DNA of 64,000 nucleotides from Phytopseudomonas argentinensis (GTDB taxonomy: Bacteria > Pseudomonadota > Gammaproteobacteria > Pseudomonadales > Pseudomonadaceae), in contig NZ_FORC01000005.1 in assembly GCF_900113905.1 (NCBI RefSeq), forward strand, positions 62,001 through 126,000. The letters are read 5' to 3'. The translations under genes and the position numbers were made by a program. Each line of letters opens with the position of its first letter. Positions within the stretch are counted from its first letter, which is position 1. Below, one piece after another: positions 27,906-36,002 of the stretch. The notes beneath the pieces are model-generated. The model was not told where the DNA came from and ran no database searches. It saw only the letters and a program-made list of their open reading frames with translations.

Positions 27906-28528
27906 AGACCATTCGCATCGCCCTCGTCGACGACCATATCCTGGTGCGCGAAGGCATCCGCACCCTGCTGTCGATGGTCGAGCACTTCGAGATCGCTGGC
28001 GAGGCCGGCAGTGGCAGCGAGGCGCTGGAACTGGTGGCCCGCGAACAGCCGGACATCCTGCTGATGGACATCGGCCTGAAGGACATCAACGGTCTGGAGC
28101 TGACCGGCATCATCAAGAAGCGCCACCCGGCCACCAAGGTGCTGATCCTGAGCATGTACGACAATCAGGAATACGTGAGCAGCTCGCTGCGCATGGGCGC
28201 CTCGGGCTACGTGCTCAAGGAGGCGCCGTCCCAGGACATCATATCCGCCATCGACGTGCTGGCGGTGGGCGGGCGGTTCTACAGCGGCGACGTGGCCCAC
28301 AAGCTGGCCCAGGAAGACACCGAGGAAGGCGAACTCACCCCACGCGAGCGCCAGGTGCTGCTGATGATGGCCCAAGGCCTGAACAACAAGGCCATGGCCC
28401 GCGAGCTGGCGATCAGCGTACGCACCGTGGAGACTTACCGGCTGAACATTCGCCGCAAACTGGACATCGAAAAGCCTGCCGACCTGGTCAAACACGCCAT
28501 GGAGTACGGCTGGGCGCCGCAAACCTGA
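27902..28528 (+). CDS. NarL/FixJ family response regulator
   Basis: A 208-residue two-domain regulator. The receiver domain has the acidic pair in LVDDHILVREGI, phosphoacceptor D56 in LLMDIGLKDINGLEL, the conserved Thr/Ser position (ILSMYDNQEY) and Lys in YVLKEAP. The C-terminal LuxR-type helix-turn-helix is LTPRERQVLLMMAQGLNNKAMARELAISVRTVETYR, seen at about residues 145-190. ATGA overlap with the kinase gene. Probable targets are itself and the divergent btsT operon. Confidence 0.92.
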   Translation: MKTIRIALVDDHILVREGIRTLLSMVEHFEIAGEAGSGSEALELVAREQPDILLMDIGLKDINGLELTGIIKKRHPATKVLILSMYDNQEYVSSSLRMGASGYVLKEAPSQDIISAIDVLAVGGRFYSGDVAHKLAQEDTEEGELTPRERQVLLMMAQGLNNKAMARELAISVRTVETYRLNIRRKLDIEKPADLVKHAMEYGWAPQT

Positions 28529-28581
28529 AGCCAGGCCGCGCGCATTCGGCGACGGCGACGCGCGGCTTGGCTATAGTGGGC

Positions 28582-28850
28582 TAGGGTCTGCTGCCGTTTC
28601 ACGCACGGCCGCGCCGGAGTCCGTTTTGTCGCGAGGTAAGGCACGAGCCGCGAAGTTTAGCTAGCTAAATGAGCCGGCGAGAAACGCCGCATCGCGACAA
28701 AACGGACCCGGCCCTGCGGGTTGTGCGAGAAATCTCGCCATGCGTCGTTGGAGGACTTGGCAAGGGAACAACCATTCCCTGCGTCCTCCGCCTAGCCTGG
28801 CGAGATTTCTCGCGACAACGCGGCTCGCGTTGAAACGGCAACAGACCCTA
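28582..28850. mobile_element. Nested inverted-repeat (cloverleaf-like) MITE-type element
   Basis: A 269-bp non-coding unit. Its ends are TAGGGTCTGCTGCCGTTTC (from 28582) and the near-perfect complement GAAACGGCAACAGACCCTA (to 28850); TA at both outer edges is compatible with a TA target duplication. Inside are two independent hairpins. Arm 1: GTCCGTTTTGTCGCGA (28619-28634) pairs perfectly with 28692-28707, with the 14-bp palindrome TTTAGCTAGCTAAA at 28656. Arm 2: GCGAGAAATCTCGCCA (28725-28740) pairs perfectly with 28798-28813, with nested GGAGGAC/GTCCTCC and AGGGAA/TTCCCT stems. No coding frame is convincing. It sits between the response-regulator stop and the mapZ start. Confidence 0.7.
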
Positions 28851-28871
28851 AACCAACTGAGGACAGCTTCC

Positions 28872-29243
28872 ATGAGTGACAACCACGAACGTCGGCGCTT
28901 CCAGCGTATCGCCTTCGACGCGCCCGCCGAGATCATTCAGGGCGAACAGAGCTGGCAAGTGGAGCTGCACGACATCTCGTTTCGCGGCGTGCTGGTGCGT
29001 CGGCCTTGGAACTGGGAAGGCGAGACCGGCCAGGACTACCTGCTGCGCATCGCCCTCGACGATAACCTGCAGGTAAGCATGCAGGTCGAACTGGTGCACC
29101 GCGAAGAGCGGGTGCTGGGCTTTCTCTGCCACCACATCGACCTTGACTCCATGAGCCACCTGCGCCGCCTGGTGGAACTCAACCTGGGCGACGAGGAACT
29201 GCTGGAGCGCGAGCTGGCGGCGCTCTGCGAAGACGACAGCTGA
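28872..29243 (+). CDS. mapZ: PilZ-domain c-di-GMP receptor, MapZ homologue
   Basis: A 123-residue single PilZ-domain protein. c-di-GMP-binding elements: the Arg-rich HERRRFQRIAF (RxxxR) at residues 5-15 and DISFRG (D/NxSxxG). The C-terminal SHLRRLVELNLGDEELLERELAAL is nearly identical to P. aeruginosa MapZ (PA4608), which binds the chemotaxis methyltransferase CheR1 when loaded with c-di-GMP and lowers receptor methylation. The start is the ATG at 28872 (MSDNHERRRF). As in P. aeruginosa it neighbours radA and the cstA-type operon. A GC-rich stem without a T-run (AACGGCCGC/GCGGCCGTT, 29254-29285) follows. Confidence 0.88.
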   Translation: MSDNHERRRFQRIAFDAPAEIIQGEQSWQVELHDISFRGVLVRRPWNWEGETGQDYLLRIALDDNLQVSMQVELVHREERVLGFLCHHIDLDSMSHLRRLVELNLGDEELLERELAALCEDDS

Positions 29244-29360
29244 GCACGGCAGAAACGGCCGCCCAGGCAAACGGATGCGGCCGTTATCCTATTGATCGCA
29301 AGGGCGCCTCTGCCGCCGCCAGCTGACGACGGTGGTCAGAGCTGCCCGCCACCTGGCCAG

Positions 29361-29531
29361 TCACTGAATGGTGAATTCACAGCAGGCCGCATCGGCTTCG
29401 CGACGACGGGCCCGGCGGGCCTTCACCAGGCGCGGCAGCCTATCGAGAAGCGGCTGACGTCTGCGCTCGATACCCAGGCGGTCGACCGGCGAGAAACTGG
29501 CTTTGGCGATGATGTCGTAGAACAGCAGCAT
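29361..29531 (-). CDS. Small basic protein of unknown function (56 aa)
   Basis: Starts at an ATG with complement at 29529-29531, preceded by GGAGA at good spacing, and stops at 29361. The product begins MLLFYDIIAKASFSPVDR and is followed by a strongly basic stretch (RRRQPLLDRLPRLVKARRAR), then ends ADAACCEFTIQ. It has about a dozen Arg residues, a short hydrophobic N-terminus and a Cys pair near the C-terminus. It lies alone between mapZ and radA. Not recognised; the ribosome site, the codon usage and the isolated position in an otherwise empty 390-base gap support a real small gene. Confidence 0.55.
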   Translation of the reverse strand: MLLFYDIIAKASFSPVDRLGIERRRQPLLDRLPRLVKARRARRREADAACCEFTIQ

Positions 29532-29638
29532 GGTGGCGTCTCCTCTGTGGGTACGCCTTTATCCTGCGACTAGCACCCTGCCCCACGGTTGACGTGGGTC
29601 AATAGCCACCCGCCGGCCGCAGCGGCAGAACGCCGCAG

Positions 29639-31006
29639 CTACTCGAACAGGGCGTCGAGTGCCTGCTCCAGGCGGGTCACAGCGACCACCTGCAGCCCGG
29701 CTGGCGGCTCCTTCGGCGCATTGCCCTTGGGCACGATGGCGCGCTTGAAGCCGTGCTTGGCCGCCTCCTTCAAACGCTCCTGGCCGCTGGGCACCGGGCG
29801 GATCTCGCCGGACAGGCCCACTTCGCCGAACACCAGCAGATCGTGGGGCAGTGGACGGTTGCGCAGGCTGGAAATCACCGCGGCCATCAGCGCCAGGTCC
29901 GAGGCGGTTTCCAGCACCTTCACACCGCCGACCACGTTGAGAAACACGTCCTGGTCATAGGTGGGAATGCCGCCGTGGCGGTGCAGCACGGCGAGCAGCA
30001 TGGCCAGGCGGTTCTGATCCAGGCCGAGGGTCACCCGGCGCGGGTTGGCCATGTGGCTGGTGTCGACTAGCGCCTGCACCTCCACCAGCATCGGCCGGGT
30101 ACCTTCCCAGGTGGCCATGACGATGCTGCCCGGCACCTCCTCCTGGGCGCGGGTGAGGAAGATCGCCGAGGGGTTGCTGACCTCCTTGAGGCCCTTGTCG
30201 GTCATGCCGAACACCCCCAGTTCGTTGATCGCCCCGAAGCGGTTCTTCACCGCACGTAACAGGCGCAGGCGGCCGTCTGGGTCGCCCTCGAAATACAGCA
30301 CGGTATCGACCATGTGTTCGAGCACCCGCGGGCCGGCCAGCGCGCCCTCCTTCGTCACGTGGCCGACCAGGAAGATCGCCGTGCCGCTCTGCTTGGCGAA
30401 ACGCACCAGCAGCGCGGCACTCTCGCGCACCTGGGCGACGCCGCCGGGCGCCGATTGCAATTGTTCGGTGAAGATGGTCTGGATCGAGTCGATCACCATC
30501 ACCTTGGGCTTTTCATGGCGGGCGGTGGCGATGATGCTTTCGATGCAGGTTTCGGTCATCACCTTGAGCTTGTCTTCCGGCAGGCCCAGGCGCCGGGCGC
30601 GCATCGCCACCTGCTGCTGGGATTCCTCACCGGTGACATACAGCGCCGGAAAGCGCTGGGCGACGTTGCACAGGGTCTGCAGCAGGATGGTCGACTTGCC
30701 GATACCCGGGTCGCCGCCGATCAGCACAACCGAGCCGTCGACCAGGCCGCCGCCGAGCACCCGGTCGAGTTCCGCCGAAGCGGTGGAAAAGCGCGGCATC
30801 TCTTCGACGCTGACTTCGGCCAGAGTCTTCAACTGTGCCTGCTGCCCGGCCCACCCCGTTCGACCGCTGGGCGCAGCGGCGCCGCCGGCTTCGATCATGG
30901 TTTCGGTCAGGGTGTTCCAGGCGCCGCACTCGCCGCACTGGCCGGCCCACTTGGGAAAGGTCGCGCCGCACTCGGTGCAGCCGTACAAGCGTTTGGCCCT
31001 GGCCAT
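29639..31006 (-). CDS. radA: DNA repair protein RadA
   Basis: A 455-residue RecA-paralogue helicase that drives branch migration of recombination intermediates. The N-terminal zinc finger is C10-x2-C13 ... C24-x2-C27 (YGCTECGATFPKWAGQCGECGAW). Walker A GGDPGIGKST is at 97-106, the RadA-specific KNRFG motif is present (LRAVKNRFGAINELGVF), and the C-terminal Lon-like domain contains DLALMAAVISSLRNRPLP and VFGEVGLSGEIRPV. Full length. Divergent from the GNAT gene. Confidence 0.96.
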   Translation of the reverse strand: MARAKRLYGCTECGATFPKWAGQCGECGAWNTLTETMIEAGGAAAPSGRTGWAGQQAQLKTLAEVSVEEMPRFSTASAELDRVLGGGLVDGSVVLIGGDPGIGKSTILLQTLCNVAQRFPALYVTGEESQQQVAMRARRLGLPEDKLKVMTETCIESIIATARHEKPKVMVIDSIQTIFTEQLQSAPGGVAQVRESAALLVRFAKQSGTAIFLVGHVTKEGALAGPRVLEHMVDTVLYFEGDPDGRLRLLRAVKNRFGAINELGVFGMTDKGLKEVSNPSAIFLTRAQEEVPGSIVMATWEGTRPMLVEVQALVDTSHMANPRRVTLGLDQNRLAMLLAVLHRHGGIPTYDQDVFLNVVGGVKVLETASDLALMAAVISSLRNRPLPHDLLVFGEVGLSGEIRPVPSGQERLKEAAKHGFKRAIVPKGNAPKEPPAGLQVVAVTRLEQALDALFE

Positions 31007-31143
31007 GGGGGTCGTCCTGCCTGATCGATGAAGGTCGAAACGATACCGAACAACTGGATAAATTTACAGACCTTCGGGCACAGGCTATCGCCGCCGGGCA
31101 CGCGAAGCCGATAATGCGCCGTTTCCCAGACCCGAGACCTGCG

Positions 31144-31629
31144 ATGTCCATCGAGCTCACTCCCACCTGCGCCGAGCAGCAGCCGCTGCTTGCCAATCTC
31201 TACCAGTTCTATGCCTACGAGTCGTCGGACTGGGAGCAGGAGGATATCGAGGTCGATGGGCGCTTCTACGTGCACGAGGCGCACCTGCAGCGTTACTGGC
31301 AGGATCCAGGCTGGAGCGCGCAGCTGATCCTGGTCGACGGCTTCATCGCGGGCTTTCTGCTGCTGGAAACCTGCGAGGATCAGGGCATCGCTACCATGGA
31401 GTTCGCCGATCTGTTCCTGCTCAAGAAATACCGGCGCCAGGGTATCGGCCGCGCCGTACTGCAACAGACGGTCAGCAACGGGCGCCGCTGGCTGGTGTGC
31501 TGTTATCGACAGGACGAATTGGCAAGCAGGTTCTGTCGGCAGGTGCTCGGCGAGCTGCCGTGCAAGGTGCGCGAGCTGGATGGCGATGGCGACGAGCCAG
31601 GGTTGCAACGCTTTGTGGTGCAGGCCTGA
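31144..31629 (+). CDS. GNAT family N-acetyltransferase
   Basis: A 161-residue single-domain GCN5-type acetyltransferase. The acetyl-CoA-binding motif A is LKKYRRQGIGRAVLQQ (R-x-x-G-x-G/A) in the second half, preceded by the beta-strand MEFADLFLL. The ATG at 31144 (MSIELTPTCAEQQPLLANLYQFYAYESSDW) fits homologues that start with an LxxLxQFYxYexS pattern. The substrate is unknown. A monocistronic gene between radA and the ydcH pair. Confidence 0.8.
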   Translation: MSIELTPTCAEQQPLLANLYQFYAYESSDWEQEDIEVDGRFYVHEAHLQRYWQDPGWSAQLILVDGFIAGFLLLETCEDQGIATMEFADLFLLKKYRRQGIGRAVLQQTVSNGRRWLVCCYRQDELASRFCRQVLGELPCKVRELDGDGDEPGLQRFVVQA

Positions 31630-31647
31630 GAATTGGCCGGTAACCCC

Positions 31648-31675
31648 GAAAAAGCTCGGGCGCGACACCCGGGCT
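31648..31675 (-). terminator. Intrinsic terminator after the YdcH-like genes
   Basis: On the minus strand a stem AGCCCGGG / CCCGAGCT (one G-T pair) is followed by TTTTT. It lies about 95 bases past the stop of the proximal YdcH-like gene and could also slow transcripts arriving from the GNAT gene. Confidence 0.6.
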
Positions 31676-31769
31676 ACAGAAGGCTGGATCTAGCAGCCGA
31701 GCGAGGCGCTACCCAGGAAACCGGTGACGAAGATCCTAAGTAGCGCAGCGCTGCATGACGGCTGGGTAT

Positions 31770-32006
31770 TCAGCGGTCAGTGAGTTCCTGGACGATCTTG
31801 TCCTTGAGCAACACGCGCTCGCGGCGCAGACGGCCCAGGGTTTCGTCATCGAAGGACTGGTTACCGGATTCGAGATCGACGATGCGTTTGTCCAGATCCT
31901 GATAGCGGCCCACCAGCCCGTCGAATCCAGGGTTGCTCTTGCGACGCTCGGTCAGCGCGTCGCCGTACTCACGAAACTCTTCACGCAGATTGTGCTCGGC
32001 GGTCAT
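31770..32006 (-). CDS. YdcH-like (DUF465) small coiled-coil protein
   Basis: A 78-residue, charged, helical protein. The ATG with complement at 32004-32006 follows GGAG and gives MTAEHNLREEFREYGDALTERRKSNPGFDGLVGRYQDLDKRI. The core GRYQDLDKRIVDLESG... LRRERVLLKDKIVQELT matches the DUF465 pattern of a short helical hairpin ending in a basic KD-I segment. Function unknown. A second DUF465-like gene lies 78 bases upstream on the same strand. Confidence 0.75.
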   Translation of the reverse strand: MTAEHNLREEFREYGDALTERRKSNPGFDGLVGRYQDLDKRIVDLESGNQSFDDETLGRLRRERVLLKDKIVQELTDR

Positions 32007-32084
32007 GGGGCGCTCCTCTCTGTTGGGGTGATGATGCATTGACCGCAGTCCACCGCCGCCAGCACGGCCGCCCGACGAACTGCA

Positions 32085-32339
32085 TCAGCCGCCGCAGTTG
32101 TTGCCGCAGTTGCAGCAACCGCCCTGGGCCTTGCGCTGCTGCCTGGCGAGATCCTCACGCAGGGCGGAACGGCGCAGTTTGAGAGCAGCCAGGCTCAATC
32201 CATCGGGCCGCTCAAGGCCGCTTTCGATGCGCGCGATGCGCCGGTCGACGTCATCGTGCTGCTCCACCAGTGCGCTGTAGGCAAGGTTGCCGCCCAGCAG
32301 CGGGGCGGTGTCGGTCTGGGCGCTGTAGTCGATATGCAT
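32085..32339 (-). CDS. YdcH-like small protein with Cys-rich tail
   Basis: An 84-residue protein with complement of the ATG at 32337-32339 and GGAG upstream. MHIDYSAQTDTAPLLGGNLAYSALVEQHDDVDRRIARIESG is followed by a helix ending LRREDLARQQRK-like, and the tail QGGCCNCGNNCGG carries four Cys in 11 residues. The middle (ALVEQHDDVDRRI) parallels the GRYQDLDKRI block of the neighbouring DUF465 gene, suggesting a diverged tandem paralogue. The Cys tail could bind a metal or form disulfides; this is not typical of DUF465. Confidence 0.65.
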   Translation of the reverse strand: MHIDYSAQTDTAPLLGGNLAYSALVEQHDDVDRRIARIESGLERPDGLSLAALKLRRSALREDLARQQRKAQGGCCNCGNNCGG

Positions 32340-32623
32340 GGCGGTGCTCCGTAGGGGGATAGGCGCACTGTAGTCGGGCGCAAGGCAGTGGCCGTTGACC
32401 CTAGTCAACGCCTCCGGCCCGCCATACTGCCACCTGTCGAGCGGCCCGCAAGCCGCGCGGCAGAGCCCCCTCGGCACGCCATCCAAGGTAACCCGCGGTA
32501 ATAAATTCGGACGATCCTGGCACTGCGCAGTCACACACCTAGCATCGGTCAGGCGCCAGCGCATGGCAGACCAGCGGCGGTGCTTTACACTTCAGCGCAC
32601 GAATCAAATCCAGGGGGTTGCAC

Positions 32624-33037
32624 ATGAGCATCATCAACGAATTCAAGGCCTTCGCGGTCAAGGGCAACGTCGTCGACATGGCGGTCGGCATCATCATCGG
32701 CGCGGCCTTCGGCAAGATCGTCTCGTCCTTCGTCGGCGATGTGATCATGCCTCCCCTCGGGCTGCTGATCGGTGGGGTGGACTTTTCCGACCTGGCCATC
32801 ACCCTCAAGGCTGCCGAAGGTGACCTGCCGGCCGTGGTACTGGCTTACGGGCGCTTCATCCAGACGGTGATCGACTTCATCATCATCGCCTTCGCCATCT
32901 TCATGGGCGTCAAGGCGATCAACCGTCTCAAGCGTGAAGAAGCCGTGGCGCCGTCGGTGCCGCCAGCGCCCAGCACCCAGGAAGTGCTGCTGACGGAAAT
33001 CCGTGACCTGCTCAAGAACCAGCAGCACAAGGATTGA
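32624..33037 (+). CDS. mscL: Large-conductance mechanosensitive channel MscL
   Basis: A 137-residue pentameric inner-membrane channel that opens on osmotic downshock. The ATG at 32624 (MSIINEFKAFAVKGNVVDMAVGIIIGAAFGKIV) follows GGGGG. TM1 is about residues 15-45, the periplasmic loop contains DFSDLAITLK, and TM2 is about residues 72-98 (FIQTVIDFIIIAFAIFMGVKAIN). The C-terminal cytoplasmic helix ends LLTEIRDLLKNQ. Convergent with the TerC gene across a shared terminator. Confidence 0.97.
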   Translation: MSIINEFKAFAVKGNVVDMAVGIIIGAAFGKIVSSFVGDVIMPPLGLLIGGVDFSDLAITLKAAEGDLPAVVLAYGRFIQTVIDFIIIAFAIFMGVKAINRLKREEAVAPSVPPAPSTQEVLLTEIRDLLKNQQHKD

Positions 33038-33058
33038 CCGAGTAGCGGCTCAGGAAAG

Positions 33059-33085
33059 AAAACGGCGCCTTCAGGGCGCCGTTTT
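33059..33085. terminator. Bidirectional intrinsic terminator between mscL and terC-like gene
   Basis: An 11-bp stem AAAACGGCGCC / GGCGCCGTTTT with a 5-nt loop, A-run on one side and T-run on the other, in a 63-base convergent gap. Confidence 0.88.
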
Positions 33086-33100
33086 CATATCAGGTTCAGG

Positions 33101-34666
33101 TCAGGCAACGGATTCGCTGCTGCCCGGCTTGAGCAGCACCCGGGTGATGCGGCGCTCCTTGACTTCGATCACTGTCAGCTCCCAGCCCAGGTACTCGACC
33201 TTGTCGCCGATCAGCGGCAGGCGGTCGAGCAGGCTCATGGCCAGGCCGGCCAGGGTTTGGTAGTCGTCGGTCGGCTTGGCGGCGAAGTTCATCCGCTCGC
33301 GCAACACCGCCAGGTTGACCGCACCATTGACGCGGTAACCGTCGTCCACTTCCTCGACATCAGGGCCATCCACTTCGCTGGCATCCGGCAGTTCGCCGGC
33401 GATGGCTTCGAGAATGTCGGTGAGGGTCAGCAGGCCCTCGAACCCCCCGAACTCGTTGACCACGAAGGCCACGTGGGTGGACCCCTGGCGCATCTGCTCC
33501 AGCGCGCTGAGCACGCTGGAGCTGTCCGGCAGGTTGATCGGCGCCCGCACCAGACTCTCGATGTCCGGTTGCTGGCCCTTGAGCAATTCCTTGAATAGCT
33601 CCTTCTTGTGGATGTAACCCAGGGGCTCCTCAGGGGAGTCGTTGCGGGTCACCACCAGGCGAGAATGCGGCGAGTCGAGCAGCGCCTGCTGGATCCTCTC
33701 CGGGTCGTCGTCGAGGTTGATGCTGTCGACTTCCATACGGTCGGTCATGACCTTCTGGATGGACATCTCGGCCATGTTCAGCACGCCGCTGATCATCACC
33801 CGCTCGCGGCGGTCGAACAGCGCGGTTTCACCCTGCTCGCCCTCGAGCATATCGGCGATGTCCTCACCCACTTCGTCGGCCTGTACCTTGCCGCCAAGCA
33901 TGCGCATCACCGCATGGGCGGTACGGTCACGCAGGCCACGCTGGCCCTGCAGGCTGCGCTTGCGGCGCGAACGGGCGACCTGATTGAACAGCTCGATGAG
34001 GATCGAGAAACCGATGGCCGCGTACAGGTAACCTTTCGGAATGTGGAAGCCCAGGCCTTCGGCGGTCAGGCTGAAGCCGATCATCATCAGGAAGCCCAGG
34101 CACAGCATGATCACCGTCGGGCGCGCGTTGACGAAGGCGGTCAGCGGCTTGCTGGCGACGATCATCAGGCCGATGGAGATGATCACCGCGATCATCATCA
34201 CTTCCAGGTGCTCGACCATGCCCACTGCGGTGATCACTGCATCCAGCGAGAACACCGCGTCGAGCACGATGATCTGCGCCACCACCGGCCAGAACTTGGC
34301 GTAGGTACGCGCACCACCTGACTGATGCACGCGACCCTCCAGGCGTTCGTGCAGCTCCATGGTGGCCTTGAACAGCAGGAACACACCACCGAACAGCATG
34401 ATCAGGTCACGCCCCGAGAAGGACTTGCCGAATACCTCGATCAACGGATCGGTGAGGGTCACCAGCCAGGCCATGCTGGCCAGCAGGCCCAGGCGCATGA
34501 TCAGCGCCAGGCTCAAGCCGATGACCCGCGCACGATCTCGCTGCTCGGGCGGCAGCTTGTCGGCGAGGATGGCGATAAACACCAGGTTGTCGATGCCCAG
34601 GACGATTTCCAAGACGATCAGGGTCAACAGGCCTAACCAGGCCGTCGGATCAGCCATCCATTCCAT
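33101..34666 (-). CDS. TerC family membrane protein with CBS and CorC_HlyC domains
   Basis: A 521-residue fusion. The N-terminal TerC domain has about seven membrane helices (WLGLLTLIVLEIVLGIDNLVFIAILADKLP, with the conserved acidic E-x-x-L-G-I-D-N metal motif, and VVAQIIVLDAVFSLDAVITAVGMV). After a basic linker (RSRRKRSLQGQRG) comes a CBS pair (VMTDRMEVDSINLDDD... THVAFVVNEFGGFEGLLTLTDI) and a C-terminal CorC_HlyC domain (DGYRVNGAVNLAVLRERMN). TerC proteins export Mn2+ or load metal onto secreted enzymes in several bacteria; the CBS/CorC part suggests nucleotide or ion control. Same architecture as E. coli YoaE. Confidence 0.88.
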   Translation of the reverse strand: MEWMADPTAWLGLLTLIVLEIVLGIDNLVFIAILADKLPPEQRDRARVIGLSLALIMRLGLLASMAWLVTLTDPLIEVFGKSFSGRDLIMLFGGVFLLFKATMELHERLEGRVHQSGGARTYAKFWPVVAQIIVLDAVFSLDAVITAVGMVEHLEVMMIAVIISIGLMIVASKPLTAFVNARPTVIMLCLGFLMMIGFSLTAEGLGFHIPKGYLYAAIGFSILIELFNQVARSRRKRSLQGQRGLRDRTAHAVMRMLGGKVQADEVGEDIADMLEGEQGETALFDRRERVMISGVLNMAEMSIQKVMTDRMEVDSINLDDDPERIQQALLDSPHSRLVVTRNDSPEEPLGYIHKKELFKELLKGQQPDIESLVRAPINLPDSSSVLSALEQMRQGSTHVAFVVNEFGGFEGLLTLTDILEAIAGELPDASEVDGPDVEEVDDGYRVNGAVNLAVLRERMNFAAKPTDDYQTLAGLAMSLLDRLPLIGDKVEYLGWELTVIEVKERRITRVLLKPGSSESVA

Positions 34667-34981
34667 TTAGTGTGTAGCTCTCTCAAGGGGAAAACGAAGG
34701 CAGCCGATCGCGACGTGCATGCGTGAAGCAGGCTCGTGAAGGCTCGACTGACGGGAAGTATGCGCAGCACGCTGCTGCACGCGAGGCAGGCACCGGGCGG
34801 TGCTGCCTTTGGGAAGTAACGCCCTCGTCCATAGTGGCGAGGGCGATCGTCTACTGTCGCTGTCCATGAAGACCGGAAAATGGGAAACAGACCCGGCAAT
34901 CTACTGGAGCGCGAGTCACACTGAAAGCGGCAAGTTTGTAACCATGCTTTACATGCCGTGTGAGCGTGTCGGGTTGCAGCT
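34667..34981 (-). other. Structured leader region upstream of the TerC gene
   Basis: 315 bases without a convincing gene. On the minus strand it holds three GC-rich hairpins in a row: CGCCCTCG / CGAGGGCG (34831-34856), GGCAGCACC / GGTGCCTGCC (about 34788-34810) and GCAGCA / TGCTGC (about 34769-34783). Two copies of TACTTCCC flank the last two. TerC genes are often preceded by the Mn2+-sensing yybP-ykoY riboswitch; its GGGGAGTAG core was looked for and not found. Confidence 0.4.
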
Positions 34982-35755
34982 TTACCAGTAGTTCTCCACG
35001 GCAACCTGGCCGGGCCGACGGGTCAGGCTGAGGTTCATGTTGCGCGCCTTCAGGCATTGGCGAATGTCGTCGATCATCTGCGGGTTGCCGCAGATCATCA
35101 CCCGCGAATGTTCGGGGGTCAGTTCCAGACCAGCGGCGCGCTCCAGCTCGCCGTTTTCGATCAACTGAGTGATGCGCGCATTCAGGCAGCCCGGCGCCTG
35201 CTCGCGGGTCACCACTGGCAGGTAGGTGAGCTTGTGGGTGAATTCGGCCAGGTGCTCCAGTTCGGAGAAGCCGTGGATCATGTCCTGATAGGCCAGCTCG
35301 GCCAACGTGCGCGCGCTGTACACCAGCACGATGCGCTCGAAGCGCTCCCATATTTCAAAATCCTGCAGCATCGACAGGAATGGCGCGATGCCGGTGCCGC
35401 TGCCCAGCAGCCACAGGTCACGGCCGTCGATGAAGCGATCCAGGGTCAGGTAGCCGGTGGCCATTTTTTCCACCAGCAAGGTATCGCCGATACGCAGCCG
35501 GCTCAGTTCACTGGTGAATTCACCGCCGGGCACCACGATGGAGAAGAACTCCAGGTGCTCGTCATGGGGCGCCGAAACCAGTGAATAGGCGCGCCAGACC
35601 ACCGAGCCATCGGCCTTCTCCACGCCCAGGCGTACGAACTGCCCGGCGCGGAAACGAAACCCGGCGTCGCGGGTGGTCCGCAGGGTGAATAGGCTGGGCG
35701 TCAGGGTCTGAACGTCGAGAAGGGTCTGGCGGGTGAATTTGTCTTCGCTACTCAT
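34982..35755 (-). CDS. fpr: Ferredoxin/flavodoxin-NADP+ reductase (Fpr)
   Basis: A 257-residue FAD enzyme that exchanges electrons between NADPH and ferredoxin or flavodoxin. The ATG with complement at 35753-35755 (MSSEDKFTRQTLLDVQTLTPSLFTLRTT) is chosen; four further in-frame codons upstream overlap the Shine-Dalgarno. The FAD-binding motif is RAYSLVSAP (RxYS), the NADPH motif is LLGSGTGIAPFLSM, and ICGNPQMIDD and the C-terminal VENYW complete the fold. Corresponds to the Fpr next to mscL in P. aeruginosa. Confidence 0.9.
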   Translation of the reverse strand: MSSEDKFTRQTLLDVQTLTPSLFTLRTTRDAGFRFRAGQFVRLGVEKADGSVVWRAYSLVSAPHDEHLEFFSIVVPGGEFTSELSRLRIGDTLLVEKMATGYLTLDRFIDGRDLWLLGSGTGIAPFLSMLQDFEIWERFERIVLVYSARTLAELAYQDMIHGFSELEHLAEFTHKLTYLPVVTREQAPGCLNARITQLIENGELERAAGLELTPEHSRVMICGNPQMIDDIRQCLKARNMNLSLTRRPGQVAVENYW

Positions 35756-35901
35756 CGGCGGCTCCATCAGGGCTCATGGGCCTAGTGTCGCGCAAAGCCG
35801 CCGCAGGAAACACCGGTAAAGATCAGGGAGAACGCTGGAGCGGGGATTAGAGAGGCATCGGGTTGAAGGGATAGTGCAGGTAGCAAGTGGCATCACACCT
35901 T

Positions 35902-35950
35902 TGTGGGAGCGGGCCATGCGCGCGAATCGCGGGCATGGCCCGCTCCCACA
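35902..35950. repeat. REP-like hairpin
   Basis: A 17-bp perfect inverted repeat TGTGGGAGCGGGCCATG ... CATGGCCCGCTCCCACA around a 15-nt centre with CGCGAATCGCGGG. The GTGGGAGCGGG core is the common Pseudomonas extragenic palindrome. The interval between fpr and the dehydrogenase gene otherwise holds only a terminator. Confidence 0.85.
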
Positions 35951-36002
35951 AGAGCACCTTAGCCCGAGTCGAGCGCAGCGACAGCCAGGGATCCACCGCC
36001 CA

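Noticed and set aside
34667..34981. yybP-ykoY manganese riboswitch
   Set aside because: Expected before some TerC genes, but the GGGGAGTAG core and partner motif are absent on the minus strand.
34800..34991. 63-codon plus-strand frame between the TerC gene and fpr
   Set aside because: Overlaps the fpr 3' end and the hairpin leader; no ribosome site or family resemblance.
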